Shown: positions 17,187-25,350 of the stretch, one piece after another | How the letters are laid out: the number at the start of each line of letters is the position of its first letter | Numbering within the stretch: position 1 is the first letter of the stretch | Source of the DNA: Dialister succinatiphilus YIT 11850 | GTDB lineage: Bacteria; Bacillota; Negativicutes; Veillonellales; Dialisteraceae | DNA length: 57,615 nt | Direction of reading: 5' to 3' | NCBI RefSeq assembly: GCF_000242435.1 | Contig: NZ_JH591188.1 | Coordinates: 674,252 to 731,866 of the forward strand | Notes under the pieces: model-generated | Databases searched by the model: none | The model's input: only the letters and a program-made list of their open reading frames with translations | Told to the model about the DNA's origin: nothing | Made by a program: the position numbers and the translations under genes

Positions 17187-18584
17187 ATGGACGAGGAGGA
17201 AAGGCGCCGGCGGCGGGCGGAAAATGCATTGGGAGCTCTGGCAGCGGGGGCTTCGGTGGATGAATCGGTGCGGCGGCTGGCTGAGGTGTATCGGAAGCCT
17301 TTGGAGTATAGGGGGAACCGGAAGCTCTTTGACGACGGCATGGCGAAGCGGCTGGCGAAGGAGAATCTCTTTGCTTCGGGGAAGGCGGTGAAGGATCCCT
17401 ATACGGGCAAGAAGCTGTTTCTTCGGAAGCAGGAGGCGAAGCTGGCCTATGGGAAGAAGTGGACGGAGCATCTGGCGGAGGCGGACCATGTGGAACCGGT
17501 GCACCGGATTTTTGAGGCCCATAAGGACGATGCCTGGGTCACCAATAGCGACATCAAGGATGCGGTGAACAGCCCGGAGAATCTGAAGACTATTTCCCGG
17601 AAGCTGAATAATGCGAAACGGGATCGGAGGAATTCGGATTTCTACGGTGATGACAGGTATCTGGCGGATAAGGATATCCACCTTTCCAAAGAGGCGAAGG
17701 AGCGGGCCTTGGAGGACGGCCGGCAGGCGCGCAGCCATGTGGACCGGTCCCTTACCTTGAAGGGGGCAGGAAATCTGGCCGCCGAGTTTCATAACGCCGG
17801 TGTAAAGGCCGCTGTCGGAGCAGCGGTGTTTTCGGGTGCCATGGCGGCGGTGGATAATATGGTGGCAGTGATTGAAGGGAAGAAGGAGCCCGGTGAAGCC
17901 ATCAAAGACCTGGTGAAGGCGACGGGCACGGCGGCAGCCCTTTCCTATTTCGCCGGCGGCGCAGTGAGTGTCATTTCCCATAGCCTTTCGGCATCTTCCA
18001 ATTCCCTGGCCCGCATGCTGGGACAGGCAGGTGTGCCGGGAAAGGTGGTGGCGGCGGTTCTTGCCACGGCAGGGATTATTAAAAATTATATCTATGGAAA
18101 TATCACCGCTTCCGAGTGTATTGCCCAGCTGGGGGAAACGGGGATTGCCACGTCCACCGCGGCGGTCGGCATGTATGCGGGAGCTGTGTTGATACCGCTT
18201 CCTGTCATCGGTTCACTCATCGGCGGTATGGTGGGGTATATGCTGTCAGGAAAGGTGTTTACCGCATTGAGCGGCGCCCTGTCTTCGGCAAAACTGGCCC
18301 GAAAGGAGCGCATCCGCATCGAAAAGGAATGCGGGGAATCCATTCGCCGGATACAGGAGTACCGGCGGGAGCTGGATGAAATCACGGAGACATATTTCAA
18401 GGAAAACCGGAAGGCCTTCGATGAAGCCCTGGGGGATATGGTGTCGGGCCTGAAGCTGGGGGACGCAGACGGCTATATCCATGGGGCAGACAAAATCATT
18501 CAGCAGCTGGGAGGCAAAGTTTCCTATCATAATATGGATGAGTTTGATGAATTAATGAAGAGTGATACCATCATTAAATTATAA
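17187..18584 (+). CDS. HNH nuclease fused to a hydrophobic glycine-rich membrane region
   Basis: 465 residues. Residues about 60-155 look like an HNH nuclease: DPYTGKKLFL, then EADHVEPVHRI (D100, H101), then NLKTISRKLNNAKRDR with the closing Asn. From about 190 to 350 there are four hydrophobic Ala/Gly-rich segments, including LIPLPVIGSLIGGMVGYML, which look membrane-inserting. A charged helical tail follows. ATG 17187 is chosen over ATG 17172 because GGGGAGGT precedes it. It ends 11 bases before a glycine-rich protein of an unnamed family, so the two are probably translated together. Membrane-linked nuclease architecture is typical of toxins and defence effectors; this role is inferred. Confidence 0.65.
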   Translation: MDEEERRRRRAENALGALAAGASVDESVRRLAEVYRKPLEYRGNRKLFDDGMAKRLAKENLFASGKAVKDPYTGKKLFLRKQEAKLAYGKKWTEHLAEADHVEPVHRIFEAHKDDAWVTNSDIKDAVNSPENLKTISRKLNNAKRDRRNSDFYGDDRYLADKDIHLSKEAKERALEDGRQARSHVDRSLTLKGAGNLAAEFHNAGVKAAVGAAVFSGAMAAVDNMVAVIEGKKEPGEAIKDLVKATGTAAALSYFAGGAVSVISHSLSASSNSLARMLGQAGVPGKVVAAVLATAGIIKNYIYGNITASECIAQLGETGIATSTAAVGMYAGAVLIPLPVIGSLIGGMVGYMLSGKVFTALSGALSSAKLARKERIRIEKECGESIRRIQEYRRELDEITETYFKENRKAFDEALGDMVSGLKLGDADGYIHGADKIIQQLGGKVSYHNMDEFDELMKSDTIIKL

Positions 18585-18595
18585 GGAGGTACATC

Positions 18596-19603
18596 ATGCC
18601 TATTCCATTCATTCTTGGCGGTATTGCTGTGGCGGCCGGTCTTGTGGGAGCAAAGAAGGCGAAGGATGCCAGCGATAAAAATGCCCGGGCGAAACGAATC
18701 AACCGCAGAGCTGACGAAAAGTTTGAGAACGCAAAGAAAGCGCTCCTTGCTGCCCGGGACGAGGCAGGCAGGGCCCTGGAAAATCTGGGGCAGGCGAAGG
18801 TGGATATCCTTCATGGCAGTGTCACCCGTTTCGTGGATACCTTCGGAAAGATTCATCATGTGGAGCTCACCGGTTCTGCCGGAATGGACGAACTGGCAGA
18901 ATTTACGGTGAACGAAGATGCCTTAAAGGAAATGGGGGAACTGGGCAGTCTTGCTTCGAAAATGGTTTCGGGCACGGTGGAAGGACTGGCTGCCGGAGGC
19001 CTCATGGCTTTCGGCGCCTACAGCGCCGCCGGCCTTCTGGGCACTGCCGGTACGGGAGCAGCCATTGCAGGTCTTTCGGGGGCGGCGGCCACCAATGCTA
19101 CCCTGGCCCTCCTGGGAGGCGGCACCCTGGCGGCCGGAGGCCTTGGCATTGCAGGAGGCACCGCTGTGCTGGGCGGTCTGGTGGCAGGCCCTGCCATTGC
19201 GGTGATGGGTTTCATGATGGATGCCAAAGCCGATAAGAATCTGGACATAGCCAAGAGCAAACGGGCCAAAGCGGAAAAAGCGGAGGCGGAAATGAAGCTG
19301 GCCGGAGATGCCTGCCGGGCCATCGGGAAAAGGGCGAATATGTTCAGACATCTGATTTCTGAAATCGACCCTATTTTCAAGTCTCTCATCGGGAAGATGG
19401 AAGCGGTGGTGAAGGAAGAGGGCACAGACTATAGGGACTATGGCGAAGAAGAAAAGAAAACCATTGCCATGGCCCTTGCCACCGCCGGTGCCGTGAAGGC
19501 GGTGCTTGATACGCCGATTCTTACCAAAGAGGGGGCGGTGACAGAGGAGTCCCTTACGGCCTATAAAAAGGTGGAGGCCTTCCTGCCGAAGGTAGAGGGA
19601 TAA
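18596..19603 (+). CDS. Glycine-rich membrane-associated protein, paralogue 1 of an unnamed family
   Basis: 335 residues. Layout: short hydrophobic N-terminus (FILGGIAVAAGLVG), a basic helical region about 30-80, a long Gly/Ala-rich hydrophobic stretch about 119-208 and a charged helical C-terminal domain. RBS AAGGAGG precedes the ATG. The C-terminal pattern (YRDYGEEEKKTIAMALATA, then TKEGAVTEESLTAYKK) recurs in the genes at 23090 and 24143, which are shorter in the hydrophobic middle. The glycine repeats could form a membrane hairpin or oligomeric pore. Function unknown; position behind the HNH gene suggests a partner. Confidence 0.65.
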   Translation: MPIPFILGGIAVAAGLVGAKKAKDASDKNARAKRINRRADEKFENAKKALLAARDEAGRALENLGQAKVDILHGSVTRFVDTFGKIHHVELTGSAGMDELAEFTVNEDALKEMGELGSLASKMVSGTVEGLAAGGLMAFGAYSAAGLLGTAGTGAAIAGLSGAAATNATLALLGGGTLAAGGLGIAGGTAVLGGLVAGPAIAVMGFMMDAKADKNLDIAKSKRAKAEKAEAEMKLAGDACRAIGKRANMFRHLISEIDPIFKSLIGKMEAVVKEEGTDYRDYGEEEKKTIAMALATAGAVKAVLDTPILTKEGAVTEESLTAYKKVEAFLPKVEG

Positions 19604-19923
19604 TGGATTTCCCCTGCCTGGCCTGCGGCCTCTGCTGCGAAAAGGCCCGGTACGTGAAAGAACTGAGGCCCTTTTTTGATGAAAAAGGACAGTGCTCCTT
19701 TTATGACAGGAAAAGCAGAAAATGCCGTATCTATGACTGCCGTCCCGCCATCTGCCATACGAAAGTCATGTATGAAAAAAGGTTTCGCGCCTTTATGACG
19801 GAAAAGGACTATATCCTGGCCAATCTTTCTGTGTGCCTGGCGCTGAACAGGGCCGCCGGGAATCGGGATAATGAGGAAAGAATCCGGAACATCATGGAAG
19901 AAATCGAGGAAAGGGCTGATTGA
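19603..19923 (+). CDS. YkgJ-family cysteine-cluster protein
   Basis: 106 residues. CLACGLCCEKARYV near the N-terminus and CSFYDRKSRKCRIYDCRPAIC form the eight-cysteine pattern of the YkgJ/CxxCxxCC family, thought to bind zinc or an iron-sulfur cluster. The function of the family is not known. The start overlaps the last base of the preceding stop codon (TAATG), so the gene is translationally coupled to the glycine-rich paralogue. The gap to the next gene is about 110 bases. Confidence 0.85.
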   Translation: MDFPCLACGLCCEKARYVKELRPFFDEKGQCSFYDRKSRKCRIYDCRPAICHTKVMYEKRFRAFMTEKDYILANLSVCLALNRAAGNRDNEERIRNIMEEIEERAD

Positions 19924-20032
19924 AACATGGAGGTCCTGGGGAGGCACTGGTGTCATTGGAGCATGGGGTTTCTTCTCTTGGCTCATTTATGGATACATCT
20001 GTGTTTACTTTGGATTCCTGAAAGGAGGATTT

Positions 20033-21250
20033 ATGCGTAAAAAAACGATGGCCGACGGCATACTGGGCATTTCCATTGCCGCCGCCCTGGCATCGGCGCC
20101 TTTTCAGGAAAGCAGTCTGGCTGCAGGAGCCTTGTTTCACCTTTCCTTTGCCGCTTCCGTAGGCGGCTTTGCAGACTGGTTCGGCGTCACTTCTCTTTTC
20201 AGGAAGCCCCTGGGCGTACCTTTTCGGACCAGCCTCATCTCCAAAAGCCGGGATAAAATCGTGGCCATGGCCAGAGACATGGTGACGGAGGAAATCCTCT
20301 CCGAACGGCGGCTGAAGAGGCTGCTGGTGAACCATGTGCCGTCAGCAGTGGTAGAGCGGTGGCTGAAGGAGCACCGGCAGGAACTCAGCCGTATCCTGAC
20401 CGACGGTCTGGAGGCCGCCTTTTCCTCCCTCCACGAGGAATGGCTGTGGCAGATGGCAGGAAAGAGCCTTTCTGCTCTGCTGCCTGCCATCGACTGGGCT
20501 GCCATTCTGGCGTCGGTGATGCTTTCCTTTAAAAAGTATGAGAAAAAAGAAGCCCTTTCGGAGGCCCTGGCAGAGGAAGTACGCCATTTCCTGCAGGATG
20601 AGTTTACTTTGGAAGAAATAGGACATATTTACCACGCCGCCTGGGACCATTATGAGGCTCATGGGCCTTTGCATTTTCACCGCCTCTTCCGGAAGGCCGT
20701 AAAGGACAGGGATGAGGAATTCATCAAAGGCATCCAGAAAAAGATTTTTGACCTGGCTGATACCCTGACTCATGAGGACAGCGAGGTAAGAAAGGCATTG
20801 GGCGAAAAGTATGACAGACTGCTGGAAAGACTGTCCACCGACAGCCCCTGGAAACAGGAGCTGAACCGGAAAATTTCCCATATGGCAGAAACAGTGCTGG
20901 AAGAAAAGGGGAAGGATTTCTTCCTGGAGGCATGGCGGGTCCATCATGAAGAGCTGGCAGGCCTTCTGGCGGAGAAAATCCTACTGTACGCTGAAAACAT
21001 GATGGAAGATGAGGGAAAACGGCGCCGCTTCGACGCCTGGCTTCTCTCCATGGCCCTGCCCCATGTGAAGGAAATCCATGAGGCTGTATCATCGGTGGTG
21101 GAAAAGAAGCTCTCCCAGTACGACGGAAGTGCCATGGCCCGCCTTGCAGAGGAGGCGGCGTCGGAAGAAGTGGCGGCCATTCGCATGAACGGCTCCCTCT
21201 TCGGCGCTCTGCTGGGGCTCGCCTTTTTTGCAGCGGGGGTGATGATATGA
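20033..21250 (+). CDS. DUF445-family membrane protein A
   Basis: 405 residues. The N-terminus carries two hydrophobic segments ending in the DUF445 signature ASVGGFADWFGVTSLFRKPLG and LISKSRDKI. A long charged helical region follows and a final hydrophobic segment (GSLFGALLGLAFFAAGVMI) closes the protein, so both ends are in the inner membrane. The start is set by AAGGAGGA before ATG 20033; the longer frame from 19871 overlaps the YkgJ gene and is rejected. E. coli YjiN is a family member of unknown function. It overlaps the next DUF445 gene by four bases. Confidence 0.85.
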   Translation: MRKKTMADGILGISIAAALASAPFQESSLAAGALFHLSFAASVGGFADWFGVTSLFRKPLGVPFRTSLISKSRDKIVAMARDMVTEEILSERRLKRLLVNHVPSAVVERWLKEHRQELSRILTDGLEAAFSSLHEEWLWQMAGKSLSALLPAIDWAAILASVMLSFKKYEKKEALSEALAEEVRHFLQDEFTLEEIGHIYHAAWDHYEAHGPLHFHRLFRKAVKDRDEEFIKGIQKKIFDLADTLTHEDSEVRKALGEKYDRLLERLSTDSPWKQELNRKISHMAETVLEEKGKDFFLEAWRVHHEELAGLLAEKILLYAENMMEDEGKRRRFDAWLLSMALPHVKEIHEAVSSVVEKKLSQYDGSAMARLAEEAASEEVAAIRMNGSLFGALLGLAFFAAGVMI

Positions 21251-22521
21251 AACGGTATCAGCGGGCCAATCTTCTCATGGCGGCTGCTTTCCTTCTCTTT
21301 CTTGTCACCTTTTGCTTAAGCCGCTGGAGTCCCTGGCAGAAAGAGACCTGGCTTTCTGTGCTCTATTTCCTGGCCCAGTCCTGCTTCATCGGCTGCGTGG
21401 CGGACTACATTGCCGTGGAAGCTCTTTTCCGGCGGCCCTTCCATCTGCCGGTGGGACGGCTTATCCCCAAAAGCAGAAAGCGCATTATTAGAAAGCTGGG
21501 CGAGGTCAACCGCACCCTCCTTTCCAGAGAAAACATGCTGAAAAAAGTGGAAACTTTTTCTGCTTCCCGTCTGGTGTTCAGCCGTCTTGAAAAAGAAGAA
21601 AATCGGAAAGGCCTGGAAAGAAATCTGGCGGAAAAAGCAGGGACCTGGTTCGTTTCCTTTGTCAAAGCCCATAAAAACGATGCCGCCTCCATGGCAAGAA
21701 GGGAAGGAGAAAAGAAGCTCGCTTCCTTTACTGCCTTTGCTAAAGAGAAAATCCTTTCTGAAATGAATCGGGAAGAGTGGCTTGACAAAATTCTGGAGGA
21801 AGCGGAAAAAAGGACCAGAGACGAGAAAAATAGAGAGGCCCTGGCCCGCTTTCTGGAGGACCGGGGAGATAAAGAAGAAAAGGGATTCTTCGGCTCCCTG
21901 GTCTATGGCCTTGGAAAATTTTTCGGCGCCATAGACTACGACAGCCTGGCAGATTCTGCCATGGATGCCCTGGGGGAAGAAATAGAAACCTGGAAGGAAA
22001 AAGACAATCCCTTCCGCAAGACACTCCTTTCCGGCTGGGACAGTATGGTGAGACGGTTCCTGGAAGAAGAGGCCACGGAAAGAGCACTGGGGGATTTTGG
22101 CAGAATCCTCTTCGCTTCCTTTCCGGTGGAAGATAAAGTGGAAGAGGCGGTGGACCGTTTCATGGAAGAATGGGGAGAAGGCAGGGCCTTCCATGAAAAA
22201 TTGGTTCCCCAGCTGGAAAATGCCCTGCACCACGCTATCACCGCCGCCGGCCATGACGAGGGCTTCCGAAAACGAATGGACCGATTCGCCAGAGACCTGG
22301 CCGTGGAAATCATCTCCTATGAACACGGCTGGCTGGCCCCTGCCATGACGGAAGTGCTGGAAAACTTCACAGACCGGGAGCTCAATGAATTTGTGGAATC
22401 CAAAGTATGGAGCGAACTGGAAGGCATCCGTATCAACGGCGCCCTGGTGGGCCTCCTGGCAGGCTGCGCCTTCTATGTGTTCCTCATGTGGGTATGGGTG
22501 CCCTTTGTGGGAAAATGGTAA
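21247..22521 (+). CDS. DUF445-family membrane protein B
   Basis: 424 residues with the same plan as its neighbour: N-terminal segments LLMAAAFLLFLVTFCLS and the signature CVADYIAVEALFRRPFHLP, then RLIPKSRKRIIRKLG, a long coiled charged region, and a C-terminal ALVGLLAGCAFYVFLMWVWV membrane segment. The ATGA overlap with gene A implies coupled translation, and the two may form a heteromer. The large helical domain between membrane ends could bridge the periplasm or a lipid surface, but no role is established for the family. Confidence 0.85.
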   Translation: MKRYQRANLLMAAAFLLFLVTFCLSRWSPWQKETWLSVLYFLAQSCFIGCVADYIAVEALFRRPFHLPVGRLIPKSRKRIIRKLGEVNRTLLSRENMLKKVETFSASRLVFSRLEKEENRKGLERNLAEKAGTWFVSFVKAHKNDAASMARREGEKKLASFTAFAKEKILSEMNREEWLDKILEEAEKRTRDEKNREALARFLEDRGDKEEKGFFGSLVYGLGKFFGAIDYDSLADSAMDALGEEIETWKEKDNPFRKTLLSGWDSMVRRFLEEEATERALGDFGRILFASFPVEDKVEEAVDRFMEEWGEGRAFHEKLVPQLENALHHAITAAGHDEGFRKRMDRFARDLAVEIISYEHGWLAPAMTEVLENFTDRELNEFVESKVWSELEGIRINGALVGLLAGCAFYVFLMWVWVPFVGKW

Positions 22522-22644
22522 ATGAAGGCAGCGGTTCATGGCGGGATCAGGATTGGAAAGGAAATCCCGTATCCCGAGAAACCTTAAAATTATTAGGCCT
22601 CTTTGGGGTCTCGGATTTTCTACGAAAATCCAGCTATCCTCTAA

Positions 22645-22680
22645 CGCCAAAACCCCTTTCTATAAAAAGGGGCTTTGGCG
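22645..22680 (+). terminator. Terminator after the DUF445 pair
   Basis: CGCCAAAACCCCTTT and AAAGGGGCTTTGGCG form a near-perfect 15-bp stem with a short loop, followed by CTTTG. The U-tract is weak. Confidence 0.55.
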
Positions 22681-22992
22681 CTTTGTTATGCAGCCATGGT
22701 GACACAAATGCAAGACCTAACGATGACTTTATCATGATTGACTAAAGGGCTGTCTACACCCCTCAGCCCCATAGGGACGTCAATCCAAAGAAACGTAAGA
22801 ACCCCTGCCTGCGGAGCTGGCATCAAATGTCCCTTTTGAACCTTCAGGGTCCGCAGAGCCCTTTCTTTTCTGTTGCGTCTTATAAATTTTTTCTGTAATG
22901 AAAAAAGGTTTTTATAAAATCTGTCTTTTTCTAATGGTGTATAATTAATGGTGTAAGAAAAGGCCTTGCGAAAAGGCAGGAGGAAGAGAGCC

Positions 22993-23088
22993 GTGGCGGA
23001 TGAAGAAGAAACGGGTTTCTGTTATTGTGCTGATTCATGGTCCAAATCCCCGCGGGTGGGGTTTCCGATAGTCCAAAGGAGGAATTGA
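22993..23088 (+). CDS. Possible leader ORF upstream of paralogue 2
   Basis: GTG 22993 follows AGGAGGA and encodes 31 residues, ending one base before the ATG of the next gene, over its ribosome-binding site. A second frame from ATG 23000 encodes MKKKRVSVIVLIHGPN... and stops at 23071. A GC-rich stem (CCCCGCGGGTGGGG) lies inside. Translation of the leader could couple to or regulate the next gene. Evidence is only position and RBS. Confidence 0.25.
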   Translation: MADEEETGFCYCADSWSKSPRVGFPIVQRRN

Positions 23089-23089
23089 T

Positions 23090-23908
23090 ATGACTATAAC
23101 TTATGTTCTTCAGGTTCTTCAGGCAATGGAAGATGGGAAAATTCAGGATCCAACCTATATCAAGGATCTGGAGGGTGAGCTTCATAAAGCATTCCGTCGT
23201 GTAAGAAGAAGACTGCTTCGCCTTCGCAGCCGCGCCCAGTATGAAATCGGTGAAATGGACCGGGCCAAGGTATCCGCTACTTCCAGCCATATGGAAGAAT
23301 TTACCAAGTACTGCGCCATGATTCGCAATTTTAACATGAAAGACTGCGAAGGCCTTCCGGGAATTGAAAGCTTCCTGAAGGAAGGCTTTAAGGTCGATGA
23401 TATGATTGCACGGGCAGATAAAATTGCCAGTCTGGAAGCGGTAAGCGCTGCTGCTTATTCTCCCATGGCCCTGGGATTTGGTATCCTGGACAGCTTTGCT
23501 ATCCTGCCGAAGGTGAATATTGACAATAAACGTTTCCACAGCATGGATATGACCTACATTCATGAACTCATCGAAGAGCTAAAGAATTATCAGAACCATG
23601 TGAGAAAACTCACTGCCTCCATTGATGAAATTGGTCGGAAGGCCAGGGAAGAGGCAGACTGCCTCAATGATCTTCATGATTATTTCGTAGACGGCATTGA
23701 TGATTTGAAAAACATTCTGGAAAGAAAAGGAGAAGACTGGAACCGCTATTCCCAGTCTGAAAAGATGCAGGTGGCCCGGGCTATCCAGTGCGCCCAGCTC
23801 ATTACCATCCTCTTCCCCCATCTCTTGAATGACAAAGGAGAAGTGAGTGAGGAAAGCGAAAAGGCTATCGAAAAGGCAAAGAAGGCACTGGCTTTCCGGG
23901 ATGCCTGA
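23090..23908 (+). CDS. Helical protein, paralogue 2 of the unnamed family
   Basis: 272 residues. It shares with the 18596 and 24143 genes a basic helical N-terminal region (here AFRRVRRRLLRLRSRAQYE), a gxxEFTKYCAMIRNF-type segment, a short hydrophobic middle (LEAVSAAAYSPMALGFGIL), and a C-terminal domain with FVDGIDDLKNIL, WNRYSQSEKMQVARA and GEVSEESEKAIEKA. AAAGGAGG precedes the ATG at 23090. There is no signal peptide; the short hydrophobic patch may be membrane-peripheral. No known domain was recognised. Confidence 0.65.
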   Translation: MTITYVLQVLQAMEDGKIQDPTYIKDLEGELHKAFRRVRRRLLRLRSRAQYEIGEMDRAKVSATSSHMEEFTKYCAMIRNFNMKDCEGLPGIESFLKEGFKVDDMIARADKIASLEAVSAAAYSPMALGFGILDSFAILPKVNIDNKRFHSMDMTYIHELIEELKNYQNHVRKLTASIDEIGRKAREEADCLNDLHDYFVDGIDDLKNILERKGEDWNRYSQSEKMQVARAIQCAQLITILFPHLLNDKGEVSEESEKAIEKAKKALAFRDA

Positions 23909-23942
23909 AAGAAGCGGAATAGGGCGGTAAGTGCGATTCTTT

Positions 23943-23971
23943 TTCCATAGAAACTTTTTATATGTTATAAT
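23943..23971 (+). promoter_or_regulatory. Candidate promoter upstream of paralogue 3
   Basis: TATAAT at 23966-23971 lies in an AT-rich stretch about 170 bases before the gene, after a GC-rich upstream gene. The -35 match (TTCCAT region) is poor. Confidence 0.3.
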
Positions 23972-24142
23972 CATATATAGATATATAGGGAATCGCTGGT
24001 TTATTTCCTGGAAATCATGAGGAAGAGCTGTAGGCAGATGTATATCTGCAGGCGGCTCTTTCATTCCTGTTTCCTTTATGCATTTCACTTATCAGTGCTT
24101 CCCGGTTTCGATAGATCATACTGATTGAAGGGGGAACGAGTC

Positions 24143-24958
24143 ATGTCGATTTCTTTTATTCTGCGCATGATTGCAGGGGCAGTCAGCGGTAATTCCAATT
24201 CTGCCCGTCCGGAAAGCATCAACGGCGAAGTGGAAAGGGCCAGAAGAAGGGCTACGAAAAGAATCAACCGGGCCAAGGTCAGGGCCCAGGATGAACTGGG
24301 AGAGCTGGACCGTGTGAGAATCACCCTCATGTCCGGCGATATGAAAAAATTCACCAGCCTCTTTGCCCAGCTGAAAAATGTGGACTTCCACGACTGCGAT
24401 ACGCTGGCAGGACTGGAACATTTCAATAAGGAAAGAAAGAACTGGCGGGAAATGGAAAAATTGTCCGCTAAAGCCATGAGTGTGGTTACCCTGGCAGGTG
24501 CAGTGGATGCTGTCGGATTTGGCGCCGGCGTGCTGGATCAGTATGCCAAGGTACCGGAAATCAAAGGACTGGATGTGACCGGGGGAACAGAAGATGTGAA
24601 TGCCCTGAAGGATATGAGCGCCCGTCTTCAGGAATTCCAGAAGGATGTGAAGAACATGTGCATCCGCATGCAGCTGGTTCGCCACGAAGCCAGAAAAGCG
24701 GAAGATGCGCTCCTCGACCTGTCCGATTACTTTGAAGATGGCATTGAAGATATCAAATCCATTCAGAATGATGCTGGCAACGACTGGAAGAAATACTCTC
24801 CAGCCCAGAAAATCTTAATCGGCCGCACAGCCCAGATTGCCCGCCTCATCCGCGCCCTTTCGGAAGTTCGTTTCCTTAATGATGACGCCACTTTGCGCCC
24901 TGAAATTCAGGAGTCTGTAGACGCAGCGGAAGAACTGCTGGACGAACTGGGAGCTTAA
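24143..24958 (+). CDS. Helical protein, paralogue 3 of the unnamed family
   Basis: 271 residues from ATG 24143, preferred over TTG 24125 because GAAGGGGG precedes it. The family pattern is clear: ARRRATKRINRAKVRAQDELGE, then FTSLFAQLKNVDFHDCDTL, a short Gly/Ala-rich middle (GAVDAVGFGAGVLDQY), and the C-terminal YFEDGIEDIKSI, WKKYSPAQKILIGRTA and LRPEIQESVDAAEELL. It is closer to paralogue 2 than to the glycine-rich paralogue 1. A strong terminator follows, so this is the end of the transcription unit. Function unknown. Confidence 0.65.
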   Translation: MSISFILRMIAGAVSGNSNSARPESINGEVERARRRATKRINRAKVRAQDELGELDRVRITLMSGDMKKFTSLFAQLKNVDFHDCDTLAGLEHFNKERKNWREMEKLSAKAMSVVTLAGAVDAVGFGAGVLDQYAKVPEIKGLDVTGGTEDVNALKDMSARLQEFQKDVKNMCIRMQLVRHEARKAEDALLDLSDYFEDGIEDIKSIQNDAGNDWKKYSPAQKILIGRTAQIARLIRALSEVRFLNDDATLRPEIQESVDAAEELLDELGA

Positions 24959-24971
24959 TAACAGCCATAAC

Positions 24972-25011
24972 AAATCGGCATCCCTCCTTAGGAAGGGACG
25001 CCGATTTTTTT
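24972..25011 (+). terminator. Terminator after paralogue 3
   Basis: AATCGGCATCCCTCC and GGAAGGGACGCCGATT pair around a short loop, followed by a run of seven T. A canonical intrinsic terminator. Confidence 0.85.
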
Positions 25012-25132
25012 GATTCGTGAGCCGTGGGAGTGGTCTGCTATCGGCTATCCGCTGGTCGCATGGTTTCCAGAGGAAGGAGGCTCTGGCACTTCGCCATGCA
25101 GCATTGATGACACAAGGGGATTTCCGCAGCGC

Positions 25133-25189
25133 AGGCTCCTTCCACAGGAAGGAGCTGGGCGAAGCCCTGTGGATAGGTCCGAAAATTTA
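25133..25189 (+). repeat. Dispersed intergenic hairpin repeat, copy B
   Basis: It matches 16765-16820 almost base for base, with the same CTCCTTCC/GGAAGGAG and GGGCGAAGCCC stems. A GCAGCATTGATGACACAA motif precedes it at 25098. The rest of 25012-25350 holds no gene; a TATAAT at 25314-25319 may serve the next gene. Confidence 0.75.
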
Positions 25190-25350
25190 AGGAGAACTGA
25201 CGGCCCTGGTCTCCGCTGCTTTCAGCGGTATCCGACACCCGCTGAAACCTTTTCCTCACCGCATCATATTCCTCTATGAAATCAGTACTCAATCAGCCAA
25301 ATTTATTGTACAATATAATAGGTGTTGAATCAGACAGGAGATGATAAGGG

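Larger units (their letters stand above)
22522..23089. other. Intergenic with terminator, repeat and short leader ORF
   Basis: It holds a terminator (22645-22680), the dispersed GCAGCCATGGTGACACAAA motif near 22687, a TATAAT at 22940-22945 and two overlapping short frames just before the next gene (see the leader ORF entry). Confidence 0.5.

Noticed and set aside
21316-22650. 444-codon minus-strand frame opposite DUF445 gene B
   Set aside because: Antisense shadow of a GC-rich gene; the plus-strand product has clear family features.
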